Below, in pieces: positions 25,871 through 36,487 of a stretch of 64,000 nucleotides of DNA. A model generated the notes under the pieces. The model saw nothing but the letters and a program-made list of their open reading frames with translations. It was not told the DNA's origin and made no database searches. Position 1 is the first letter of the stretch. Every line of letters begins with the position of its first letter. A program made the position numbers and the translations under genes. The stretch is from positions 3,534,001 through 3,598,000 of the forward strand of contig BJKQ01000002.1 in assembly GCA_006538405.1 (NCBI GenBank). The letters are read 5' to 3'. Origin of the DNA: Hansfordia pulvinata (lineage: Eukaryota; Ascomycota; Sordariomycetes; Xylariales).

Positions 25871-26846
25871 ATCAATTTCTTTGTCTGAGTCTGAGATGCG
25901 GGGATAAGGTTCGGCCGTCATTGCTTTAGGTGTTATGAGGGGACCGGGATGCATGTCACGCGAACGGTTATAAAAAAAAAACCGTCACTGTTTCTAGGGC
26001 TGCTTGCCGTCTTCTAGGTGATGGGAAATGGCATCAACGATATCAAGATCACCAACCCCATGCCTGCTTTCGTTCACCACAAGCGCCGCGTCAAGATAGA
26101 CCGGCACTCCTCGTGTCAAGAGTTGCATGAGGTCGATGAGGCAGCAGCTCTGCTCAGCTAGAATGACAGCCACCTAACCCGCGTCAAACTCATTTTGCTC
26201 GTGCCACATCATCCGTGATATCCGGACGCATCCGCAGTACTGAGCCAGATTTCTGCAGGTCGAAGTGTACAGACCAGGCCAGGTAACCCAATACACTGGC
26301 CTGTACAAATGATTCATCACGATGGATGAGTCGAATTGGGAGCTCGCGACACTGGATGTTCTTCGCATGACTGATTAATGGGTGTCTTTGGCTGAACCTG
26401 TCATATGGGACAGCCATCTGCGGGAACCTGCAACCATGGTGGTCTTCACTCAACTCATAGCAATGAGCTCGAACAAGGGATCTTGCCGGCGGTTCGAAGT
26501 TTAGGCTACGCGCCTGCGAACCTCTTCATCTTTGGTTGCACGTACGAGTAGCCCTGCACCGAGGTTGCGGCGCTGTTGTGAGCGTTGGTGCATGGGATAG
26601 GACTACGAGTATGGCTCATCGACCCACTTATTACTCCCGAACCGCAGACAGAGAGCCCAACGACAAATCAGAGTCTAGCACAGAATGGCAGGGGAAAATT
26701 CCCTATGACGTTTCCGCAGCCTCTCCGAAGCTTTTCCACACTCGACAGCCGCAACTTCCACGCGGCCGACAACGCTCGTCGCACGCCAAGGACGACATTT
26801 CCCGCACCGGTCCCAGGCCGAAGAAACTCGAAGCTCCAATCTGCCA
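25871..26846. other. intergenic, 3' flank of eL34 and promoter of NDUFAF3-like gene
   Basis: No convincing coding frame. An A10 run lies at about 25972-25981. Two TACGAGTA octamers lie 61 bp apart (26543-26550 and 26604-26611) upstream of the next gene. Confidence 0.6.
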
Positions 26847-27702
26847 ATGGCGCTCGCCGCTCGAGCCGCCCAGTCCGCCGGTCGCGATTTCGCCAACGTC
26901 CTGCGGAGGACAGCCGCCTGCCCGAGCTGCCGCCATGTGTCCACCGCCTCGCGACGGCACCTCGCGACGCCCGCGCCCGCGCGCACGACGACAACCGCGA
27001 AGCACGGCGCCCCCGCGCAGCGCCAGCTGCTGCACACGACGGCACAGCGGCCGCGGAGGCACGCGGGGGATGGCGAGGGCGTGAACGGCGAGAGGCCGCG
27101 GACCGACTTTGGCGCGCTGGACGTGCTGGGCAACACGCCCGTGCCCTCTTACTCGGTCGACGTGTGCATGTCGGACGGGTTCCAGTTCAACAACGGCGCT
27201 AAGGTGGCCGACGGCTCGGGCGCCATCATCGTCGGCGGCGAGGCGTTCGCCTGGCGCCCCTGGGGGCCGGACAAGCGGCTCGTCAACGCCAAGGGCCAGT
27301 GGCACGTGTCTGACGAGACCCTGGGCCTCTTCGACCTGATCTGGCCACGACCTGGTAAGCAACCCCCTCACCTGTCGTTTGTTCTTACCAAGAGCCCCTG
27401 TAGCGCCGACACTATACGCATCGGATTATTTCCATGGTCACGACCACGAGGGCATGTTTGCTGACGTATGGGCCTTGTCCCGCATGGCAGACATGTTGAT
27501 TCTGGGTCTCGGCCCCTCCATACGCCCCATCAGCCCCGAGCTGCGGCGGCACATCGGCAGGCTCGGCATGAGGGTGGACGTGCTCGACACGCGCAACGCG
27601 GCCTCGCAGTTCAACCTGCTGGCGACCGAGCGGGGCATCAACAACATAGCGGCGGCCTTGATACCGATAGGGTGGAAGGAAGGCGTCGGCGCCGAGTGGT
27701 GA
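26847..27702 (+). CDS. NDUFAF3-like mitochondrial complex I assembly factor (DUF498/Mth938 domain)
   Basis: Family role: assembly of respiratory complex I (with NDUFAF4 in animals); mitochondrial. ATG 26847; intron 27355-27490 (GTAAGC...CAG, branch CTGAC); stop 27700-27702; 239 residues. The first about 85 residues are Arg/Ala/Thr-rich with few acids (VLRRTAAC, SRRHLATPA), a mitochondrial presequence. The DUF498 domain follows: SYSVDVCMSDGFQFNNGAKV, the core GAIIVGGEAFAWRPWG, then across the intron DMLILGLGPSIRPISPELRR and GINNIAAALIPIGW near the end. The intron joins a split Asp codon directly before the LILGLGP strand, where related proteins read D-L-L-I-L-G, which supports this splice. Confidence 0.92.
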
Positions 27703-30700
27703 AGATGGCCCCGCACGTCCGGGCCACACGGTCTTCTCGCATCGATCGATCACCGCGGCGATGAGTATGGGCTTGCCGGCAGCCAGCAGGCGCGAGCGGT
27801 TCTCGGACTGAAGCCGCGGCGCATCGCAGCGGAAAAGAGGCTCTCTGCGCGCGCTCTAGGCATTGTGATCGTCCATGACTCGGACACGCTCATCTTCATC
27901 TGTCGGCTGTTTTGGGCGAGTGGCCCACAATCAGCCACCTGTCAGCCATCACTTTGGGCTGGGGTTGCTACGGAAGCGGTTGCTCAGTACTGCATCGTTG
28001 TACGAATAGCTGCCTAGCTGGCAATAGCCGCTTGTATAATGAATATTGATAGTCCATTGCTTTATAGGAGCACTCACACTCAGAAATGGGCAACCACAAT
28101 GACTCATCAGGTCACTCCAACTTCGAGGATCATACGAGCAAAATATGATAAGCTTCAAGAGGGGCCTTGTTAGCAGGCAGCTCCTCATTGCCAAGCGTAC
28201 AGGTACCTGGCAGTGTTAGGCACAGACACGTTCCGACACGAAGGCTCTGATCATTTCTAGGAGTGAGATGGGGAGCTGTCGGGTATGCCAGGCAGCCGTC
28301 ACGGCTCACGTGCCTCGCAAGACACATAGTTTGCCTATCTATGGTCGAGACGGAACGCGGTGCGCTACTGAGAGCCATCTCTGGCAGCACGTGTGACTGA
28401 TGCGTGACGATGGGGATTGCGAATTACCATTGAATCTTGTCTGTCAGGCGCCATTGGCGGGCACGCTAATAAGAGTTTGCGGCTCTGGCGAGGAGCGGCT
28501 CTGACTGTACAAGCTCGTACGTGTAGACTATGGCTTGCAAGTACGTGAACCTTTGCGACGGCGTGGCAGAAGCACCGATCCTATTCATCAGTGCTGCGAA
28601 GCTGGCATTTCTTTTTTCGGGCAGCGCGAAGCTTGGCTGGTGGGCTGAGCGTGGAACTGCATTGGCACTGGCACTACCTTAGTTGGAAAGGGGGATTTGA
28701 CAAATCGCATGCCGCACTTTGCGCATCGAACGGCCACGTCCAGGAGGTGTGTAGCTCCCCGGGGTCACCGACGCAGCCTCCGGTCCTCCTGGCCTCCGGG
28801 CGCCAGTGGGCTGGAGGGAGAGACGGCAACGATGGATCCAGGCGTCTTGGTGTCCACCCACTGTGCCACTCACTGATGATGGGTGGCGAATGAGGGCCGC
28901 ATTATCGTACCATCACAGGCGTAGTTGCTTCTTCCGGCCGCGTGGGCACAGATCGGGCTGCCATTTGTCGGGCGCCCAGGCCGTGGGCCCTCCAGGCTGG
29001 TGATTGGGCGCCAGAGCAGCCCTGGAGCCTTGTGCCCATGGGCGGCTGTGCGTTGCGTGATTGGCCCGGACGGTCGCAGCGCAGCCGAGCCCAACGGCGG
29101 ACGGGCTGCACGGGCTGTGCCTCCCTACGGGCAGTACGCGTACCACCCGCCTGAGCACGTTGGAGGGCCACGGGGCTTCAGTGGCCAAGCCGTCTTCTGT
29201 CAATTGCGATGTTCCGTTGATTTTTGCGACTGCAGGCCCCTGAACACGCCTTGGCCTGACAGCAATAAGAAAATTCAGCTTACTTGGTGGCAGCTCCAGA
29301 GACGCGCGGGGGTCGATGCGCCTCCAGGTGGTGCCTGACTTGCCCTGCGCCTCCCGTCTGTCCATCCATGGATGTAGCCGGTAGGGCTGCCAGGCAATCT
29401 GCCCAGGAGATATACCGAGATGTACCGGAATCTCACGTTACCGCACCTGCACCCTGCGGCTCCCACCCACTGCAGCGCGTTCTGCCTCAAACCCGTGGGC
29501 CAAGACGCGTCTTGAGCATCTGAAGGTTTGCTATGAGCACCAGCTGGGATGCATTGGAGCAAAGCAGACGAGCATACGAGTACCTACGCGATGGAGCCCA
29601 TTGCCGGTGTTCACAGAGGCAACCTTGTTGAGTGTTGCTCCAATCTCGGTCCCACTGAACTCTGCCCTACGGGTGCCCTCTACAAGTACTTGCACAGGTG
29701 ACAGGGAGGGACTGATGTGAATCCGGCATCAAATGGACTGTACATGGACAAACGCCTGATCCCGCTAGCCTCGATGCGCTGACAACCCGAACCTGACAAT
29801 GACCTACACTATTCCGGCCCCATCATCTCTGCCACGGTGAGTGCGTCGCAAGCACTGATGAGGCCGCAGCCCGTGTCCGTGTCTCTCGTCCTGAACGAGT
29901 GGAGTACACAAAGGTACCCCGCCATCCGTGAGGCGCTTCATGTCGTAGGGTAGCTGCCGTGGTACATGTACCTACATGTAGGTCAGGAGGTATCCACCTG
30001 ATGGATCTCATCCTCCCCGGGTTTCTGATTAAGCAGTCGCGTCCCGCGCATTCGGCTGACTGACTGCGGTGAGCACGAGTACAAGACACGGCAGTCTCGG
30101 CTCCAGCTTGACCTCGACACTGCCTGGCACGTTGGATCTGTGCTGTCTGCGCCCCGTTTATTGCCTGCCTCGCTCGCTTAAGCTTATCTGGAGCGGCTCC
30201 GTCGCAACTACACTACAGCGTGCAGCCTCCGCTGTGCATTTCATGTGCCCGGCACCGCCCAACCCGTCGGCTCCAGTTCTGTCGCCTGCCCCATCCACCG
30301 CCGCCAGTCCTCTCCCATCTGGCCCAGCGTTCGACTGATCTGCCCCCGTTCGCCACTACTGCGCTGTCCCTAGGTAGCCTGCTGTCGATATTTCTGTCTG
30401 CCTGGCCCGGGTCGCATCGACTTTGACAGTCACGACGCCAGGCGACGACTCCCGCGACGGGCGCGGTTCTGTCGCTCCTCCGGCTCCCCATTCCGCCCAT
30501 ATATCTGCCTTCTCCTCGTCGCGCGCAACCGCTGCTCCGCGCTCCGCCCCCAGTTCAATTATCATTGTCGCTGTCGCTGGCGCTGTCGCATTCAGGATTG
30601 ATATCGCCCGTGAACCCACAGCCCATCATACACATCGTTGCATGCCGCCCAAGGTCATCCCAGTCCTCTGTCACCTTGGCTGCTGCGCATAGTCTCTTAC

Positions 30701-30789
30701 CTACATACTCTGCATCAGCAACCAGCCGCGGTCCCGCTGCAGTCCGGACATCGTCGGGCCGGCCCTGGTCGGCCTATCACACCGCCGCC
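27703..30789. other. 3.1 kb gene-free interval
   Basis: Open frames on both strands lack domains. TACGAGTA lies at 29575-29582. A 14-base perfect palindrome ACCTACATGTAGGT lies at 29970-29983, beside GTACATGTAC. The last about 700 bp are C/T-rich and probably form the promoter and leader of the hydrolase-phosphatase gene. Confidence 0.55.
29970..29983. repeat. perfect palindrome ACCTACATGTAGGT
   Basis: Fourteen-base perfect inverted repeat. It overlaps a preceding GTACATGTAC and shares its core with the longer palindrome at 49156-49171. Confidence 0.85.
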
Positions 30790-32782
30790 ATGGCCGATTC
30801 TCGCGATGCTGTCGTCACAGAGCATCAGCTGTTGCGCGACTTCTCCAAAACCAAGTCCTACACCGCTGGCCGGCTGGGCAATGTTTACCCCGGCATCCGT
30901 GTATTCTTCAGGCCTCACCCCAAAGCGTCGGAGCTGCCGAAAGACCCTGCACCATTGCCTCTCCTCGTCTTCGTTCACGGTCTGGGCGGCTCCATTTCAC
31001 AGTTCCACCCGCTGCTGAGCAGCCTCGTGAATTCTGCCTCGTGTCTTGCGGTCGACCTGCCTGGGTGCGGCCTTTCGGAGTTCTCCCCCACGCAATGGAG
31101 CGCCTACACCACGGAGGCTCTAGTGGATCTGCTCGAGACCATCATTGACGAGCACCGAGCCGAGAACCAAGGCGTCGTCTTCATTGCCCATAGCATGGGG
31201 ACCGTCATCTCGGCTCGGCTCGCCAATAGGAAGACGACGCACCGTACGCGGCTTGCCGAGTACGCTATGGGCCTGGTCGCGATATGCCCGTTTTCTGGGC
31301 CGATGCCAGAATCCAAAGTACGGGCCGCCCGTGTTCTGCTATGGATACCGGAGACCATCTTCAACCTTTGGCGCGCCTGGGACAGATGGGGCGGCCCAGA
31401 AAGCAACAGCGCCAAACGTTTCTGCGGTCCTGATGCCGATCTAGAAACCAGGCAGCTTCAGGACGCGTTTAACAGCCAAAGCCGCACCCCCGTCTTCCGC
31501 AGAATGGCATACGGGACTCTGCCAGATTACGCGGGTTCTCGCGCGAGCGGCCTGTTCGACGAGCCCAGCTGGGATGGCCTCGACATTCCCGTGTTCCTCA
31601 TTGGCGGTCAGCACGATGTGGTCACGCCACCGGCAGCGCTCAAGAAGGTGGAGAAAATCCTCAAGGGAGAACCGGGTGAGGATCAAAGCACACCCAACGA
31701 CAGCCAAGACTTGAACTTGGACAAATCCAACGTTCACGTGAAGGTAGACGAGGCAGCATCCGATGCCGCAGTGCCCATCATCGACACAGTGAAGCCCCAG
31801 CGCGCGAGGCGGTCGCCGCCTCCACCCATCGAGGCTATTAGCAACGAGGAGTTCGAACAGAGGCGTCAGAATGAGCCTGACGAAGAGACTTACGAGGATC
31901 CGACGACGCCGCGAGACCACGAGTCGACAGACAAGGTCCCTCTCCAGCCACAGCATCCCGTCAAGGTTGTGAAATCCATCATTCTGCCGGCTGGTCACTC
32001 GGTACCGTACTCCAAATCTGCCCGCATAATGGCTGGTTTGATCGGAGATTTCCTGAACGACCACATTACCGGCCGATTTTCCCTGTAAGCGGTGCTGAAT
32101 CCCTGTTTTCCCGGCGTCAGACAAGACTAACGCACGTCGTGCAGTGGCTGGCAGCTGCAGCATCTGTCCCGGGAGGGAAAATGGGACGTGAAGAACCTGG
32201 CCAAGTGGAAGTCGGTGCAGCCGGTCTCGGAGCCGATTGGCGGTATCTTCCGAGCGATGAAAACATTGCGCGAGGTGGATGATGAACACTGCCCACAAAT
32301 CTTCACTAAGAAATGGTGCGTCTATCGGACCACGCTGCAGGCCTGCACGGGCGAGACTAACGAGGAGCAGGGGAGACATCATCAAGGACATTGTCGATAT
32401 CAGCCACGACAACCCGGTGTACGACCCGCGCAGTTTCAGCAACGGTATAAAGTACCACAAGCTGCCTACGGTATCCAAGATCCCGCCGACGGAGACGGAG
32501 GTGGCCAATTTCATCAAAATGGTAGACGAGATCCGCGAGGACCAGAAGGTGCGATCGGAAGCGGAGCCAGGGTGGAGCAGCGAGTATGTGGTGGGCGTCC
32601 ACTGTCACTACGGCTTCAACAGGACGGGGTATTTCTTGGTGTGCTACTTGGTGGAGCGATGCGGGTACGGCGTTCAGGAGGCCATCGGCGCATTTGCGGC
32701 AGGGCGTCCTAACGGGATCCGACATTCACACTTCATCGACCAGCTTGCGCTCCGGTACTCCGGACTGGACTCGAAGAAATGA
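30790..32782 (+). CDS. alpha/beta-hydrolase fused to dual-specificity-type phosphatase
   Basis: A 625-residue two-domain protein. Exons 30790-32084, 32145-32315, 32371-32782; introns of 60 nt (GTAAGC...CAG) and 55 nt (GTGCGT...CAG), each with an ACTAAC branch site. The start is the ATG in the GCCGCCATGG context at 30790; the frame stays open upstream but without an ATG in good context. Residues 55-415 form an alpha/beta-hydrolase: oxyanion loop HGLGG (63-67), nucleophile elbow AHSMG with Ser135, acid Asp276 (GGQHDVV), His403 (PAGHS). A charged, disordered insert (about 292-390) lies between the acid and the His. Residues about 440-625 hold a cysteine phosphatase with P-loop HCHYGFNRTG (Cys567, Arg573), closest in style to the mRNA-capping/dual-specificity group. 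Both active sites look intact. Substrates are unknown. No membrane segment or signal peptide is visible, so it is probably cytosolic or nuclear. Confidence 0.9.
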
Positions 32783-34011
32783 AAGGCCGGGGGCCTGTCG
32801 CTTTGCAGAGGGCGGCCAAAGGCGGCTTCTGCTTCAGCTTAATCTTGGTTAGCTATTTTCGTTTGGTGTCGGGCTGGGTAAAGGGGCAAAGACGGCACCC
32901 GGGTTTCAGGAAAGAGACCAGGGTCTTGCCTTGTCAAAGACCGCATGTTCCGGGACTACCGGCGGTCATTGGCGTTTGGTACTGTGTGCATTAGGCGTTA
33001 CAATCGAGGCATCAAGCGGGGCATATAGGGATACCACTCAACTTGTCAGTTTTTCCACGAAGACCAGACCGACATTGCCCAGTAGGTCGATATACCGGCT
33101 GCTAGATCAAGGCAGGCTCGTGACATTCGCGCCGGGGCTAGAGATGCCGCACATGGGTGCTGCGCCTTTCTGTGCGTCTCGCGCACGCATGGCTTGTCAC
33201 ACATCCACATCACCCAAATAGCGAGGATAGGGTCCGGAGAGAGAGGAAGCTAGGTCTTGGGATCGTTTTATTGTTTAGGAAGAGAAATCCGATTTTGCAG
33301 TCATCATCTCAATGCGCGTTCTTTCTCTCTCGTACAAATTCGTCTCGCGGGAAAGATTAGCAGCAAATAGGAACGAAAATGAGGAGAAAAAAGAGAAATA
33401 GAAACAGAAGATCAGGGAAACGCCCTCGCATGGAAATATGCCGTTCCCATCCTAGCTGTGTCGCTTTGGTGCCTCATCGCTAACGACGAGGGCGGGAAAG
33501 GAAAACAAGGAAAAAATCAGCCGAGGGGGGTATGCATCGCTGTCGTGTCGCGCTCGGTCGTGTCATGTCATGTCGTCGTCTTCGATTCGTTGCGTTCGTC
33601 AAAAGGAAAGAGAAGGACAAAAAGAAGAAAGAGTAAGAGAAAAGAGATTCGTGTCTTCGTGTCTCGTCATGTTGTCGTGCCGCGCCGGGTCGTGACTTGG
33701 CGACGCGCCATCGCGGGAATTCGAGAGACAAGTCCCAGGGAACTCAGGAAGCCTTGGCTGGCTGCTATCTGGACCACGGTCATGTCCTCCGCGCCCAGAT
33801 TTTGGATTGGCTTCCTTTTTTCCCCCCGCATGCTCTTGCACCATGGAGATTGCTCCTGAGGGAGCCAAGCTGGCACATTGAAGTGGCCACTTTCCTCTCA
33901 GCACTCCCCGCTCTCTTCCCTCTCCACTGTCCACCTGGTACTCCTGCAGAAAGAGAGGCAGAGAGGCAGAGAGGGAGAAATGACAGGGCCAGCAAGAAAG
34001 AACAAGAGGCC
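32783..34011. other. convergent 3' flanks, no gene seen
   Basis: Lies between the ends of two convergent genes. It contains purine-rich tracts (about 33350-33420 and 33600-33650) and a GAGGCA/GAGA repeat near 33950-33980. The open frames extending into 34.0-34.6 kb on the plus strand are antisense to the neighbouring gene. Confidence 0.6.
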
Positions 34012-35444
34012 TCACATCTGGCCGAGCCAGCGCAGGAAGCGGGCGAGGGCCGAGTGCTCGTCGCGGGCCTTGCGGGCAACCAGACCGTGGTCTCCTCCTC
34101 TTCCTCTCTGGCTAGCCTTGCCAGCGGGTCGAGGGGAGGCAGGGACGACGACGTTGCCCCAGGCGTCCACGACTTCGCCGGCGCGGTACTCGCGCGGGTT
34201 GCGGTCGCGCTGGGCCTCGAGCGCCGCCGCGGCCTGCAGGTGGGCCCCCTTGTACGCGAGCGCGCCGCAGGCCGGGCAGCGCGGGTGCGAGACGGCGACG
34301 GCGACGGCGTGGTCGTCGGGCTCGGAGATCGGCGAGCCCTCCTCCTCCAACTTGTCCTTCTCGTCCTCCTCGTCCTCCAGAGGCCGCTCGCGCTCCTTGC
34401 AGTGCCAGTAGGGCGGGGGGCCGGGGAAGGTGGAGGGGACGCCGGGCAGGCGGATCAGCGTGGTGGGCAGGAAGGAGGCCGCGTCCGGGGCGGAGCGGGC
34501 CCGGAGGGCGCGCTCGGAGGCCGGGACGGCGGAGGGGGGCCGGCGGACGTGGGCGCGGTAGCCTGCCTCGTCGTGAGCGGCGGGCACGGTGGTGTGTTGT
34601 TGTTGTTGTTGTTGTTGTTTTCCGGGGACGACGGCTGCTGCTGCTGCTGCTTCTTCTGCTGAGTGTCGGTGGTGCCGCGGGTCTCATTCTTTCTGCTGCT
34701 GCTGCGGGCGGGCGGGCCGATGATCTCAATGTCTCCGGCGACGGCGGCCGCGGTGGTGGTGGTGGTGACCGACGGGCTCTGGGAACGCACGTGGGCTCGG
34801 TGGCCGGGCTTGCTGGCGTCTCGGCTGTCCTGGTTTCCGTCTTCCTTGTTCTTTTCCTCCTTCTCTGACTCTCTCTCCTCCTCGTTCTCCTTCGCTTTCT
34901 CCTCTGCTTTCTCATTCTCCAGCTTCCGCTTCTGCTTCGGGTCGCCGGCGGTGACGCAGATGTCCTTGGTGCTGAGCGGCGGGCCGCGTCCGTCGTGGGT
35001 CTTGAGCACTTCTCCGAGCTGAGGACTAAGAGGGAGAGGAGCGATGCGGGCGGAGGCGGCGGCGGAGGCGGCGGTAGCCAGAGTGGACGAGCCCGCCTGA
35101 GAACGCGCGGGGGGCTGCTGGTAGAGGGCCGGGTCGGGCTGCTCAAAGGGGATCCAGGAGGTGGAGCGGTGCTGCTGGACGGCGAGGCTCACGCGGCGGG
35201 GCGGCGACGAGAAGGCAGCGGCAGCGGCGGCGGCGGCGGTGACAGCGGAGGACGAGGAGGGGGAGGAGGAGTACCGGAGGCGGCGGAGAGCGTGGTGGTG
35301 GTGGCTGCCGCCGAGGAGGGCGAGACCGGGGGCCTGGGCGCTCTGCAGGCGGGTGGCGGGCACGGGCAGCTGGGCCTTGAGGCGGGTCACGGCCGCGGCC
35401 CGGGCGGCCTGGGTCCTGGCGTGGGCGGCTTTCAGGGCGGTCAT
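34012..35444 (-). CDS. hypothetical low-complexity protein with mitochondrial-type N-terminus and CxxC motif (frame-interrupted)
   Basis: I do not recognise the family. From ATG 35444 (alternative ATG at 35513, in frame) the first about 55 residues are Ala/Arg/Leu-rich without acids and end in ALRRLRYSSS, a likely mitochondrial targeting sequence. The middle is disordered: Ala-rich, a Lys/Glu-rich stretch around KLENEKAEEKAKENEEERES, then poly-Gln and poly-Asn. The C-terminal part, ending TGA 34012-34014, holds the only compact-looking sequence: HPRCPACGALAYKGAH and REYRAGEVVDAWGNVVVP, with one CxxC pair. The N- and C-terminal parts lie in frames one base apart; the switch is in the CAA repeat at about 34595-34621, and one extra base there gives a continuous 478-codon frame. 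No splice sites with matching phase were found. Confidence 0.6.
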
Positions 35445-36487
35445 GGTGGCGATCTGCAGAGGGTGGAGGGGGTGGAAGGGACGGTGGTGATGAAGGGGCC
35501 ACAGATGGGCCATGGTGGCGATGGTTGGCTGGATGAAGCTTCTTCTGGTGTGTCTGTGCTGTGTAGCTGGGTTGAACAAGGTAGGTCATGTAGTTACTTG
35601 AGATGATAGAAGTGGTGGAACATACTCAAGGTCCAGTGGATCAAGAGTGGTGCTGGGTTAAGGAGATCTTAGTGTGGAAGGGCATCAGAGCAGTGCCAGC
35701 CCTTAGGGTTGAGTGAGGTTGATGTGAAGAAGAAGAGAGGAAGAGAGGAAGAGACGGGAGTGTTTACAGTGGAAGTGTGTGCAGGCAAGACAAGCAGGGG
35801 CAGAGGGCAGTCACGTGGATGCAGGTGGGAGACGTTTCAACTTTCAACTGCTGGTAAGCGCCAAAGAGGAGGAAGAGGAGGAGGTGGTGGTGGTGGTGGT
35901 GGTGGTGGTGGTGGTGGAAAAGGGGGTTGGTTGGCATGGAGAGGAGAGCAGTCAAAAAGTACAGCCATGGTTTGAATGAGCAGTGAAAAGCACAGCCATC
36001 CAATGACTTGAATGAACAGTGAGTGGGCATGGCCCTTATATAAGGCGTGTGTACTTGTTGTACCCAGTTGCATTTGATGCATGCACACTGCAACTCCAGG
36101 CATCGATCTATCTGCACAGGAGACGGGAGACAGGCGAGGTTTTGCCTTGTACCTGTTCAACTGCTGAGGGTCTGTGGACTGGGATACACATCAGAGAGAT
36201 CCTGTTTATAAATAAGCCAGTGGCAGTAGCTCACACAGTCTGTGTTGCCATGGCAGGTCGTCTGAGTCTAAAAACAAAGCAAGTAAGGTAGGTAGTTACA
36301 AACCTCACCCTCACCTTAACATTCACCTTCACCTGCAAAATGCATGAAAGCAACAACACGAAGCTGCTAGCAGAGCAATATTCAATCAACCATTATTATC
36401 CTATCCATATACACAGTGCTATACGGGAAGCGAGGCGTGCGTATCCCCGGTTAAAGGGGGGGGGGCGCCACCAGGCAAGCAAGTCAC
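35445..36487. other. intergenic with GGT microsatellite
   Basis: Upstream flank of the low-complexity protein gene and 3' flank of the GMC gene. Holds a GGT array (about 35883-35917) and AGAGGA-type purine repeats (about 35725-35755). A frame reading the GGT array as poly-Val or poly-His is a product of the repeat, not a gene. Confidence 0.65.
35883..35917. repeat. (GGT)n microsatellite
   Basis: About eleven uninterrupted GGT/TGG triplets next to a GGA-rich tract. Confidence 0.9.

Noticed and set aside
33697..34662. 321-codon plus-strand frame
   Set aside because: Antisense to the low-complexity gene, Gly/Arg/Val-rich, no domain.
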